In this document: positions 33,232-43,900 of the stretch, one piece after another | How positions within the stretch are numbered: the stretch's first letter is position 1 | Layout of the letters: the number at the start of each line of letters is the position of its first letter | NCBI GenBank assembly: GCA_036365145.1 | Contig: JAEOAD010000001.1 | Span: forward strand, 102,830,001-102,894,000 | Length of the DNA stretch: 64,000 nucleotides | Direction of reading: 5' to 3' | Origin: Orientallactaga sibirica | Lineage: Eukaryota > Chordata > Mammalia > Rodentia > Dipodidae | Notes under the pieces: generated by a model | Told to the model about the DNA's origin: nothing | Seen by the model: the letters and a program-made list of their open reading frames with translations, nothing else | Database searches by the model: none | Position numbers and translations under genes: made by a program

Positions 33232-33971
33232 CCGTATTTGCTCAGAAATGTTCAAGGTGCTGGTGATGGCTCAGTGCTACAAGCAATGGTTCAGAGGGGC
33301 CAGGAGAACAAGCTGGCAGGGGCTCAGGCCAGGGCTACCTGCTGATTGCTAGTTTACAGACCCTCTGCTTCCCAAGGCAGAAAGGTCAAGCTGCCCCTCT
33401 GCACTCTCCCACACACTTCGGAAGCTTTTGTTTAGCAAAACCTTATTTATCTCCCTGTTTCTCAGCCTGCTTTCATCAATTTGCCTAACACTGTCCATTT
33501 GAGGGTTGATATAGCAAGGGTTTTTCCAAGAGCCCCTGAAGCAAAAATATTCTCCCAAAGCCGTATGTGTTTACCCCATAATTTTGTTCTCCTAGTTGGT
33601 TCTGTTTCCTTATAGTCCTTGAGTGGGATCAGTATGTCTTTGTCGGGTTCCTCAGTTGATGGTTTCTGTGGGTTTGGAGCCAGGTAATCCAGCACTGTGT
33701 ATTAGAATAACAACGCAAAGTTTCCTGCACTATTCTCAAATTCCATATTGAGAACTTGGGAAAAATTTAGATTCATATAAGGCTTCAGTTCTCAAATAAT
33801 AGGAGTCAACATAGAAAAACGAAGGCAGTAGACATGAGACATCGGACATTTCTCTCCTACAGGGACTTTGCACATGATCCCCCCCCCCACCAAGGAGCCC
33901 CCTACTAACCTAGCTTGCACTCACCTCCTTTCTCTTCAGTCATGGACACTGCCTAAAAATCTCAACATTCC

Positions 33972-34332
33972 TGTAGCAGTTACCTGCAGTTACCTTCTGG
34001 TTGCTGGGACAAAACACCCAACCAGAAGCAGCTTATAGAAGGAAGGGGTTTATTTACAGCTTCCAGTTTGTAGGGGAAGTTTCATTGTGGCAGGAGCAGA
34101 CAGCTGGCCATCACATCTTCATATCAGCCAGGAGGAAGTAGCAAGAGGGAACTAAGCACAGCCAGCAGGGCTGGGCTATAACACCTCAAGGCCCACCCCC
34201 CCGGATACACTTGCACCAACAAAGCTCCACCTCGCAGAGGCTCCACAACCTTCCTAAACAGTGCCATGAACTGTGGAGTAAGTATTCAAACACATGAGGC
34301 TATGGAGGGCACTTTACACTTAATTCACCACA
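33972..34332 (-). mobile_element. Solo LTR, ERVL-MaLR-like (copy 4)
   Basis: 361 bp with TG..CA ends (TGTAGCAG on the + strand to CACCACA). 5-bp flanks ATTCC / ATCCC suggest a target duplication with one change. Related to, but a different subfamily from, copies 1 and 2. No coding sequence. Confidence 0.6.
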
Positions 34333-35192
34333 ATCCCAGTCCTCCTGCCTCCCCTCCTGGCTTTCCTGTGTTCTGCAGCACTGATCACTTAATATCTTTA
34401 TTTCATATGGTGTCTATCCTTGGCCCTCAACCTCTAAGCCTAATCTTCACAAGGCAGGGATTCTCATCTTTTGTGTTCATGGTCTCGTCTGTGGAGTGAG
34501 TATGCGATAAGTATCTGTTGAAGGAGGGAACAACCGGGCCCAGATTCTAGAGGCAAAGTCTGGACATTTGAGAACCAAGTCACACCGTGTTCTCTGCCTC
34601 GTTTTTTTTTTTTTTGTTGTTGTTGTTATTGTTAAGTGTGTGTGATCACGAGGCTGCTGTTGTGTTTTAATGAGCTTATGCACATGAGAGACCTTCTGAG
34701 ATCTCTGGAGAAGGTACCCAAGTGGAAAAGCCTGTGTATATTTTGCTCAGTGTTCATGGATGGCCAAGCCCATACATGTATTCAGTAGAAGGAAAGAAGC
34801 CAAATTACTGAAAAAGGATCCTGAAAAGATGTGCCCCTCCATTCTTCCAGAAGGGAGGGAGCAAGGATGACAGATATATGCAGGGAAGCCAAGCCAGGCA
34901 GCTGGTGGAGAGATATATAGGATAAGTGGGGACCAAGCAAGAGTGATGGGGCCCTACAGAACAAGGAGGTGGTACTAGCAGTAGGGCAGCTTGAGGTAGT
35001 TAGTGGCAACCATGCTGGAGTGCACGGCCTGCTCTCAGATCTAAGAACAAATACCAAGTCTAGATGTCTGTGTGGAATCTTCTATGCTGGAGACAGTGTG
35101 CAGCCCAAACTGTGTTTGTGATCACATGCAACCAGGGTGTTGCAGAATGTAACCCTCATATAAATATAAATAAATATAAATAACCCATAAGA

Positions 35193-35513
35193 AGCCAGGT
35201 GTAGTGGCACACATCTTTAATCCCAGCATTTGGGAAAAGAGGTAGAAGGATGGCTGTGAGTTCGAGGCCACCCTGAGACGACATAGTGAATTCCAGGTCA
35301 GTCTGGGCTAGAGTGAGACCCTACCTTGAAAAACCAAAATAAATAAACTAGCCGGGCATGGTGGCGCACACCTTTAATCCCAGCACTTGGGAGGCAGAGG
35401 TAGGAGGATCGCTGTGAGTTCAAGGCTACCCTAAGACTACAGAGTGAGTTCCAGGTCAGTCTGGGCTGGAGTGAGACCCCACCTCAAAAAAAAATAAAAT
35501 AAACAAATAAGTA
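35193..35513 (+). repeat. Two sense B1 SINEs, one inserted in the other's tail
   Basis: B1 at 35193-35345 and B1 at 35351-35495. The outer repeat AAATAACCCATAAGAA (about 35178-35193 and 35514-35529) brackets the pair. Confidence 0.88.
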
Positions 35514-36050
35514 AATAACCCATAAGAAAAAGAAAAGAAAAACACCATGTGTCAGGACCCAGCCAGAGACCTCAGCCTGCTGGGAGATAGGCGTTATTCA
35601 CCTACTCCATCTATCCCCTATCCCCATCCATTCTTTTAATAACTAGTGTCCACAGAGCACCTAGCATTCCTGAGGGAAACTAAACAGATTCCTAGTCTCG
35701 TGGTGCTCAGAGACTAGTGGAAAGACATGGTAAATCAAGTCTGTCTTCAGATGAACAAAGGGCAGTGTCAGAGCAAAGGAAAGAGAGAGGTGTGAGATGC
35801 CGTTAGTGCCTGTAATGGATCCAAGGCTTCCTTGTTACAGTTTGAAAGATTCCTAAGTATTTTCTGGGTGAAAAGGAAGGAAGGCAGGCAGAGCAATGAG
35901 TATATGCAAAGGCCCGGTGTGTGGCTAGACGCCATTATTGCTGGAGCAGAGCACACCAAGCTAGCGTGTTGGGAAGTGTGATTGATTTGTCCACAGGATC
36001 CACATTATACAGGGCTTTGTGAGCAGATGAAAGAAATATTTTATCTGTAT

Positions 36051-36226
36051 ATTTTTTGTTTTGTTTTGTTTTTGTTTTGTTTTGGTTTTTTGAGGTAGGG
36101 TCTCACTCTAGCTCAGGCTGACCTGGAATTCACTATATACCCTCAGGGTAGCCTCAAACTCATGGTGATCCTCCTACCTCTGCCTCCGGAGTGCTGGGAT
36201 TAAAGGCGTGCGCCACCACAGCTGGC
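36051..36226 (-). repeat. B1 SINE
   Basis: Antisense with a (TTTTG)n reversed tail; flanked by ATCTGTAT. Head keeps GGCGTGCGCC. Confidence 0.9.
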
Positions 36227-36498
36227 ATCTGTATCTTTAATGCGAAGGGAAGTAAATGAAATTTTTGCACAAAAAAATTATACCAAGGATATAATTGTCT
36301 TTCCATTGTAGAACAATCTTCTTTTGATTACTTTGGGGATGATAGATTTGAGGAAAGGGTAGAGAGGGCAGCTGGGAGGTAGCTGAGCTGTGGTGGCAGA
36401 GCCTCCCTGTAGTGGTTGGGACCTGATCTCCCCCAAGCTGGGTAGAGAAGCTATGCATGACTTGCCTTAGACTGTCTGCTGAAGCTGCTGTTCTTTTT

Positions 36499-36687
36499 TA
36501 AAAAATATTTTATTTGTAAGAAGAGAGAGAGAGAATGGGTGCATGTGGGCCTCTAGCCACTACAAAGAAACTCCAGCCTCATGGGCCACTTGGCACATCT
36601 GGCTTTATGAGGGTACTGGGAATTGAACTCGGGTCGTTAGGGTTTGCAGGCAGGTGCCTTAACCACTGAGCCATATCTCCAGCCCCC
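36499..36687 (-). repeat. Dip-like SINE (short form)
   Basis: Antisense copy ending GCCATATCTCCAGCCCC; flanks CTGCTGTTCTTTTTTA and CTGCTATTTTTTTAA. Confidence 0.85.
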
Positions 36688-37065
36688 TGCTATTTTTTTA
36701 ATTAGTTACTTTTTTTTATTGAGAACTTCCTTAATATCCCATGATACTCCCCCCCGCCCTGCTGTTTTTGACTAGAGGTGACCCAAGGCAAAAGGAAGAA
36801 GCCCTGAAAGGCACTACCTAGCTCCTTTGCAGAGGTCTGGCTGGTGAGATGTTTCAGGCTGGCTAAGTCCCCAAGAATGTTCCTTTCTCTGCCAGCTCAA
36901 ACTGAAGGGGACGTTTTATTGTATTGACCCAGAAGTAAGCCTACAGAAACTGCTTATAGGGTAAGGCTTATTTATTTTGACAAGGGAAGGCCAGGGATAA
37001 TTTACTTGGAAACTAAGGGAGAAAAAAAGAGTCAGACACAGTGAGTGAGTGAGCGAGCAAGAAAG

Positions 37066-37077
37066 GGGGGGGGGGAG
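37066..37077. repeat. Poly(G) run
   Basis: About 11 consecutive G in a purine-rich stretch. Confidence 0.8.
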
Positions 37078-37129
37078 AAAGGAAGATGTAGAGCCCTGCC
37101 TACCATCGTAAAGCCTGGCACTACATGAA

Positions 37130-37265
37130 CCCAGCATGGTGGTACATGCTTATAATCTCAGCACTGGGGGGCAGAGACAGAATTAGCAGCTCAAAGGCAT
37201 CCTTGGCTATGTAGCTAGTTTGAGGCCAGCCTGAGATTCATGAGACCTTGTTTCAAAAATTGACA
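37130..37265 (+). repeat. Diverged B1-like SINE
   Basis: CAGCATGGTGGTACATGCTTA head and GAGGCCAGCCTGAGATTCAT body, old copy about 1 kb before exon 10. Confidence 0.6.
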
Positions 37266-38307
37266 TAATATAAGTAAGTAAATGAATGAATAAATGAAAT
37301 AGGTGGTCACCATTTGGTAGATGCTGTGGCTTCTGGTGGCTGAAAAGAAATCTGAGCTGCTCTTCACTGGGGTTCACACTCAAGAGAGAGCAAAGCTTTC
37401 AGTGGATGCTAACACTGCAGAAAGCAAGGAGTTGAGGGGTTTTAACTGTCCCTGTCCAGTAATAACAAGTTAAACCAGTCAGGCCTTGGCTTCTGCTCCA
37501 GATAAGCCCGTTTTCAGTTCAAGGGGGTGTACCTGGCTATATGTCATCGGAACTTCAGTCTTTAAGTTGAACCAACCTCAACCAAAAATGTTGAGGAAAA
37601 TGTATCCTGCCCCCAAAGAAGCCCATGAGTAGTCATTGATTTGATGACCAAAGGTAAAGGCATGGATGAGTAGCCTCCAGAAACTTCTATGGTGGGAATT
37701 GCCAAACTTTTTCTAGAAAGGATGAGGATTTCATGTTGGCATTTATGTCATGATTCAAAAGCAGAAAATGCATCCTCAAGTTCACAGACTAGGAAAACAG
37801 GCAGCAGGTCAGATTTGGCTTGTGGACCATCAGTTGCTGACCCTTATGATAAGGCTTGTTAGTGGCCCTAATTCTCAAACCAAACACCTGATTTCAGTTG
37901 CTTAGTGTCCCAGATGGGTCAGTACCCTGGGGACATTAACTGGAGGAGGAATCAGGAAAGAGGAAGGCAAGGGAGTGTTTACTTGGGCAGTAGTTCTGGG
38001 ATGGAGACTGTGCAAAAGAGAGACAAGAAGGCTCTGGCTGAGTGATTTCTTCCTACCCATAAGGTGCCCAGATGCGATTTTATTTTAATGGTTAAAGATG
38101 GGTCATTGGGGGAGCTGTCACTGTAGTGGCCAACCCCAGTATCTCACCTGCCTCAGTTTATCCTTGGCTTCTTATACTGACTCTCACTACAAAATCACCC
38201 CATTTGCCAGGGACTTCTGTCCCCCCAGTGACATTCTTGTTCTGTAAATTCTCTTCTCTCTGCATGCCTACTCTCTGTTGACCTCATTTGTTCTATCATT
38301 TGGTAAG

Positions 38308-38412
38308 GCTGGAAAAGAGGAAGAGGAGGGCATGGAAGACAGTGCCCGAGCAGTGAACAGACAGGAGAAAGGGACAGAGTCTGCTGATCCAGAAAACACA
38401 AGGACAAAGAAG
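38308..38412 (+). CDS. RBM20: Rbm20 exon 10: acidic linker
   Basis: 105 nt, phase 0-0, 35 codons starting [14 protein letters not shown] and ending PENTRTKK, which is where human RBM20 has AGKEE..TRTKK. The acceptor is TTTGGTAAG|GCT: AAG at the splice point and a G-containing tract, so it looks weak. The donor is AAG|GTAAAG. No domain; part of the acidic, glutamate-rich stretch that continues in exon 11. Removal of the exon would keep the frame. Confidence 0.93.
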
Positions 38413-39717
38413 GTAAAGCTGTCCCAGATCTCAGCGGTATTGTCACAAGCGGTCATCAAGGACCAGTCACAGGAGTCCCTGTCCTACCTGGCAGTGGCAG
38501 CATAAAATGTGTGTGAGTCCATACCAGTGGTTCCGTGAACAGCCCAGTTCCCAGCACTTCGTGGAGGAATGGCTTCTCTGGGATCTTGGGACATCTTTAT
38601 TGGGGATACCTTCAGCCACATGTGTGGGCTCCACCTCCCTCTCTAGCAACTTGGCTGTGCTGCTAAGAGAAAACATGTGCCCCCCAAAAAGACTCAGGCT
38701 TCAGAGCCAGCCTCCCAAAATAGGCAGGACCCTTACTGGGTAGGGGATGCTGATTTGGGTACTTGAGCTGGGTACCCTGACCTCAGCAGACCCAGACCCT
38801 GTGAAAACAATATTTTACTTAGTTATAAAGAAAAACTCTGTAAAGTCCTCCTGGACTGAGTTTCCACAAAAAAAAAAAAAAAAAAAAAAAAGTCCTTGGA
38901 CTATGGCCAGCTTTCTGGTCAGGGGAAGCTAATCTCCTAATCCGTCTGCTGAGCCCATGGGCTGCTGGGAACACCCAGGGGAAAGTATAGGAGGGGTTGC
39001 GTGTGAGAACAGAAGTTACTATGCTGTGGATGGAGTTTTACCTTTGCTAAGAGGGAGCTTGAAGAGATTTTTGTGATTAACTTTACCATCGTTACCCTTC
39101 TAATAACCCCCATATACAAGAAAATATGCCCAGCAAGTATTTGATGTTTATAACTTATTCACTCATTCAAAAACTTCTGTTATGGGCTGGAGAGATGGCT
39201 TAATGGTTAAGGCACTTGCCTATGAAGCCTAAGGAACCAGGTTTGATTCCCCAGTACCCATGTAAGTCAGATACACAAGGTGGCACATGTGTCTGGAGTT
39301 CATTTGCAGTGGCTAGAGGCTCTGGCATGCCCATTCTCTCTGTCCCTCTCTCTCTCTCCGTCCTTCCCTTCCTCCTCCCCTCCCTCCTTTTTTCTCTCTG
39401 TCTTTCTCAAATAAGTAAAAAATATTTAAAAAAATACCAAAAACCCCATTTATCAAACACCTATTATGTAGCAGAGGTTGAAATTCCTTGGGTCATTTTA
39501 AACATGGTAGCCTAAGCATTAAGGGCCAAAGCCATTCTGAGCATCACCCTAAGGATGAGGCAGTGATGTGGGTCCCAAGTGGCTCCCAGCTCCAAGTTTC
39601 CCAGGGAGAAAAAAGCATCTCCAGATCTTTCTAGTGTGAAGGCTCCTGTGACCAGTGCTTGTGTCTTCTGCTCGAATACTCTCAGCACCTTCTGACTTCT
39701 GTTCTGCGTTTGTACAG
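38413..39717 (+). other. RBM20: Rbm20 intron 10
   Basis: 1.3-kb intron with an A25 run at about 38867-38891 and a sense Dip SINE about 280 nt before exon 11; otherwise single-copy. Confidence 0.93.
39183..39436 (+). repeat. Dip-like SINE, sense, with expanded TC tail
   Basis: Head GGCTGGAGAGATGGCTTAATGG, B-box-like GGTTTGATTCC, then about 70 nt of CT-rich tail. The usual AATAAA is degraded to AATAAG. Confidence 0.88.
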
Positions 39718-40375
39718 GAGCAAGACTTGGAGAGTGAAAGCGAGGCTGAAGGGGAAAGCTGGTACCCCACAAACATGGAGGAGCTGGTCACAGTGGACGA
39801 GGTCGGGGAAGAAGAGGATTTCATCATGGAACCAGACATCCCAGAGCTAGAAGAAATTATACCCATTACCCAGAAAGACAAACTCTGCCCTGAACTATGT
39901 CCCTGTGTGATGGCCTCCTTAGACTTGGACTCGGACAAGGATTTCACCAAGGAAAGAGAGAGCATGGGAAACGGGGCTGCAGAAATGAGCCTCAAGCTGC
40001 CCAGACAACTGCCTTCTGCTTCCACGCGCTGTCCCAGTGACACGGCCGTGGAGATGCCTGGCCTAAATCTGGACGCTGAGCAGAAGCCAGCTGAATGTGA
40101 GACAGGCCTCTCACTGGAGGACTCAGATTGCTACGAGAAGGAGGCAAGAGGAGCAGAGAGCTCAGATGTGCGTCTAGCCCCTGCAGCCCAGCAAATGTCT
40201 TCCCCCCAGCCAGCAGAGGAGAGGGCCCGCGAAACGAGCCCCTCTCTCGATGACTGCAATGCCAAGGGGACCCCCGAAGATGGAGCTTGTGAAAGCAGCT
40301 CCCTGGAAGAAAAAGCCAGCCCCCCCACTGAAAGCAACCTCCGAGGCCAGGCTTGCCAAGGCGTGTTGACCGAGG
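39718..40375 (+). CDS. RBM20: Rbm20 exon 11: glutamate-rich region
   Basis: 658 nt: 219 codons plus one nucleotide. Acceptor TTTGTACAG|GAG, donor GAGG|GTAACT. It opens [17 protein letters not shown] and continues [18 protein letters not shown], the conserved acidic block in which human cardiomyopathy change E913K lies (as I recall). The next core, PDIPELEEI, is also kept. The second half is Ser/Pro/Glu-rich and less conserved ([34 protein letters not shown]), probably disordered. The GAG codons pack densely (three Glu at 39808-39816). A 164-codon open frame on the minus strand is a shadow of this exon. Confidence 0.97.
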
Positions 40376-41849
40376 GTAACTACCTCCCCTTTCCCCATGG
40401 GTGGTTGGGCTGTTAGACCACAGCTTCGCTTAGGTCGCGGGCATGTGCACACTGGAATGGACAGATGTGAGCTTTCAACTCACCTTAAAGCTGAGGCAGA
40501 AAGTCTTGTACTAACAGAAGCAAGCCTCTGAGGCCTGGTTAAATTGTTAGAGCTTTCTGGAAAATGGTGGGAAAGAAATTGGACAGGGGATTGCCTGTGT
40601 TCTGAGGAGAAAAGTCAGCCACAATAGACTTCTCTGCATTTGTGGGAGCTCACATGAGTGTGGACAACTAAGGTCAGCTTGGGTTTGCAGCAAAAGGAGC
40701 TTTCGGATCCGCCAGCCACCCACCCCTTCCTGCAGAGTAGCAGGCTCCTGGGCTGTTATTTATTTCTGTACTGGGAGAGAAGGCATGCAGGGGGAACAAG
40801 AGCTTATAGTAAAGGGTCTGGCTTGTTCCCCTTACTATCTCAGATCCATTTTGCTCCAAGGTCTGATAGTGATTCCAGGGGCAGCTCCGCCTCCACCAGA
40901 GGTGATGTTGTGTCTATGCTGGGCACTGTGACATCATGGACCAGAGAGTTTAAAATAGGCTAAGCCCTGGATTCTTTGCCAAGTGGAAACTGAGACCCAT
41001 CAGGGCTTGGAGTAGAGGCGGGGGGGTGAGTAGCAATGAAGATTCTTACAGTGAAAATAACTAGATTTGTTTTACAGAAGGCTTACAGCACTCACCAAGG
41101 TTGAAGTGAGAGTCACAGGGCAGCTTAAAATATAGAAGAAAGGCTAAAAAAAAGTAAACATTTTGACCCAGAGCCTTGTGGGTGACTTGGAAGCTTGGGC
41201 TTTCCTTCATGTCAATCTGACCTGAGCTGTTTTTCACCTGCTGGGATCTGAGTCTCCATAGCAACTCTGCCATGAGCAACCTGCTTGTTGCTAGAGAAAC
41301 GAAGAGGCCCAGCCTGTCTAGAGCAGGCACCCCGCTCTGATGGAACCCCTTTCATTCCATGGTATAGGTCTCAACATGTGCCGATCAAATGGTTTATTGG
41401 CTTACCCAGCGTTTGGAGTTCGTGTTTAATAGCACTGCTTCCCAAGCTTGGGTGAGAATGGCATTGCCTTTTTGGCCAGCCTTGGTGGATGTCAGCACAA
41501 TTTTTGCCCTTTAAGAATTCTTCCATCAGAAGATATAGTGATACTGATTTGGGTGTAATAGAGGGTGGTTTGTCCCCAGTGTAGCCATTAATAGTCTATC
41601 CTCCCCAAAGCCAAGTACAAAGATGTGCCAACTTTTATTGTGTGTGGCATTCTTTTGGCAGGAGAAAAGGCTCTTAATTATAGTACTTTGGTTCTAATTA
41701 GCAGTCCCAGTCCCAGCCTCATGGGATTAAGCAGACCAAGGGACAAGTTCCAATCACATAGTGCAGGGAATAGAATTACAGGGACTCTTTGAGGCCTGCT
41801 GTGTTTCATTAGTTCATTTATTTATTTTGCCTGGGCTCATGTTTTGCAG
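40376..41849 (+). other. RBM20: Rbm20 intron 11
   Basis: 1.5-kb intron with no recognisable repeat or second gene; ends GGCTCATGTTTTGCAG. Confidence 0.93.
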
Positions 41850-41984
41850 AAAACTCCAGGTATATGGAAATGAAATCTCTGAATGCGAGGTCACCAGAAT
41901 TCACCGAAGTGGAGCTGAAAGAACCCCTTTCTTTGCCTTCCTGGGAACCAGAGGATGTGTTCAGTGAACTTAGCATTCCTTTGG
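41850..41984 (+). CDS. RBM20: Rbm20 exon 12
   Basis: 135 nt: 2 nt finish the Glu codon from exon 11, then 44 codons and one nucleotide of the next Gly. Encodes [17 protein letters not shown], then [18 protein letters not shown] and VFSELSIPL. This short block is strongly conserved among mammals and precedes the zinc finger. Acceptor TTTTGCAG|AA, donor TTGG|GTAGGT. Confidence 0.96.
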
Positions 41985-42934
41985 GTAGGTGGGGGAAAAA
42001 GTTCTTCCTGAAGGTCAGCTCCAGGAAGTGACAATTCTGTGGCAGCTTCAAGGAGCTTGTGAAGGTTTCTTGTTATTCTCTTGTCGTTGTTGTTTTGGTG
42101 TATGCAATCACCTACATTCCCAAGATGCAACTTTCAAGTTCTTTGCAATCTCAGGGTCCCATGGTAGGCCCGATACTCCATGGGACCAGGACTTGAATGG
42201 CACAGCATAAGGCCCAAGGGTGAGAGAAATCTGTTTTGCTCACCTGGGGAGGTTTTATTCTTAATATACAGATACTTTATGTGCAGGCAGGGAAGCAGGG
42301 GCCCAATGGTCTCCATACAGTCAACTAACAGAACCTTCTCAGCTACCATCTTCCCAGATCTTTGTCTCTCTTTGTCTCAGATCATCCCTGAACATTTTTT
42401 TTTCCTCCGTGAAAGACCTACTTCTCTGAGGCACTGAGTGGCATTGGATAGACTGTTGGCAACCGGTCAGGTAGTTGCAAAAGGGAGCACGGAACCCAGG
42501 AGACCCAGACCTTTGACAAGTCTTGCCCTCCCAAGCTTTAGTCTCCCCGCCCCCATGAACAGGGAATTGGACCAACCGGTAGATTATCAATGATGCCTCC
42601 AGGTATTGGGGTTGTGGTGGGGTGCTTCTAGGCAGAGGTCTTTGATCTCTGTAAGTAGCAGTGTTCAGAGGGAGAGCTTGGGGGAGTCTCACCTCTTAGG
42701 AAAGTCTCCCGAGGAAGTATGAGATGTGAATGGCCACCGGGTCACCCACGGAGGGTGCGTCACTGTGGAGGTTCACTATTTTCCTCCAAGTTTCTCTCTC
42801 TCTCTTTTTTATTCTCCTTTAAAAAAAAAAGGAACTCTTACTGTTTGTTTACCTCAAGTGTATTGTTTTGAGAGTCAGATTTGGCAAGCAGCAAACTTTT
42901 TTCTTTTTATATTTTTAAAACTATTTTGTTTTTT

Positions 42935-43147
42935 TTTTTATTTTTAAAAATTATTTATTTATTTATTAGAGAGAGGGAGAGAGAGAGAGAGGGAGAATGG
43001 ATACGCCAGGGCCTCTGGCCACAACAAACAAACTCCAGACGCATGCGCCACCATGTGTATCTGGCTTATGTGGGACCTAGAGACTTGAACTGGGGTCCTT
43101 AGGCTTCTCAGGCATGTACCTTAACCACTAAGCCATCTCTCCAGCCC
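42935..43147 (-). repeat. Dip-like SINE (short form)
   Basis: Antisense copy, GA tail 42969-42996, head ending GCCATCTCTCCAGCCCT. Confidence 0.9.
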
Positions 43148-43670
43148 TCTCTTTATTTTTTATTTACTTTTTCTTTTCATTTGGGATATTTACTACCCAG
43201 TGTCTCCCAAGACAGAAAACAAATTCCTTCAAATGAACTATGATGAAAACCAATGCTACGAAGCCTCCATCTCAGAAGCTACAGTTCGCTCATGCAAAAC
43301 GGCTTACTGAATCAAGGCACTGTGCTGTGTAGCCTTGGGGAACTGAGAGTGTAGCACAAGTCTCCAGCCCGGCAGGAACTTAGAATCAGACACAAATAGA
43401 AATTAACAGTGAATCCTGCTTCCTTGGTTATTATTGTTTTCCATTACAGAAACTGTGAAAGGTTATCATAACAAATTCCAAGAAAATGAGAACCAGATAA
43501 TGTCAATATTGAAGGTCTGATCTTGTCCCGTGAGTCCCCAGCCTCAGAGGTAGCTACTGTCATGTTTACAGACAGATTTTCTCCCACAAAAATGGTATGT
43601 TATGTGACTTTTTTTTTTTGTAACATCAGGGTATAGTGGTCTCTTCATATCTGTATACAGGCAAACACAT

Positions 43671-43900
43671 CCTTTTGTTTTTTTGTTTTTGTTTTTGTTT
43701 TTTGAGGTACAGTCTAACTATAACCCAGGCTGACCTGGAATTCACTATATAGTCTCCGGCTGGCCTCAAACTCACAGTGATCCTCCTCCCTCAGCCTCCC
43801 AAGTGCTGAGATTAAAGGTGTGCACTACCTGATAGAGAGAACTTGGGTTCTTAGGCTTTGCAGGCAAGTACCTTAATTGCTGAGCCATCTCCCCAGCCCA
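43671..43900 (-). repeat. B1 SINE joined to a Dip fragment
   Basis: 43671-43829 antisense B1 with (TTTTTG)n tail; 43830-43900 is the head third of an antisense Dip copy (TTAGGCTTTGCAGGCAAG). ACACATCCTTTTG and ACACATTCCTTTT flank the pair. Confidence 0.78.

Larger units (their letters stand above)
28541..38307 (+). other. RBM20: Rbm20 intron 9
   Basis: 9.8-kb intron, the most repeat-rich in the gene: B1, Dip, B4, two MaLR-like LTRs, a MER2-like Tigger fragment and paired B1s. Stretches without a nameable feature: 28800-29310, 29540-30350, 31830-32270, 33240-33970, 34340-35160, 35530-36050, 36780-37060 and 37300-38300. Confidence 0.92.

Noticed and set aside
20619..34332. Intact endogenous retrovirus between LTR copies
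   Set aside because: The four LTRs differ in subfamily and have no gag, pol or env between them, and two Rbm20 exons lie in the interval.
39549..40043. 164-codon minus-strand open frame
   Set aside because: It is the reverse shadow of Rbm20 exon 11, where codon bias leaves the opposite strand open. No domain.
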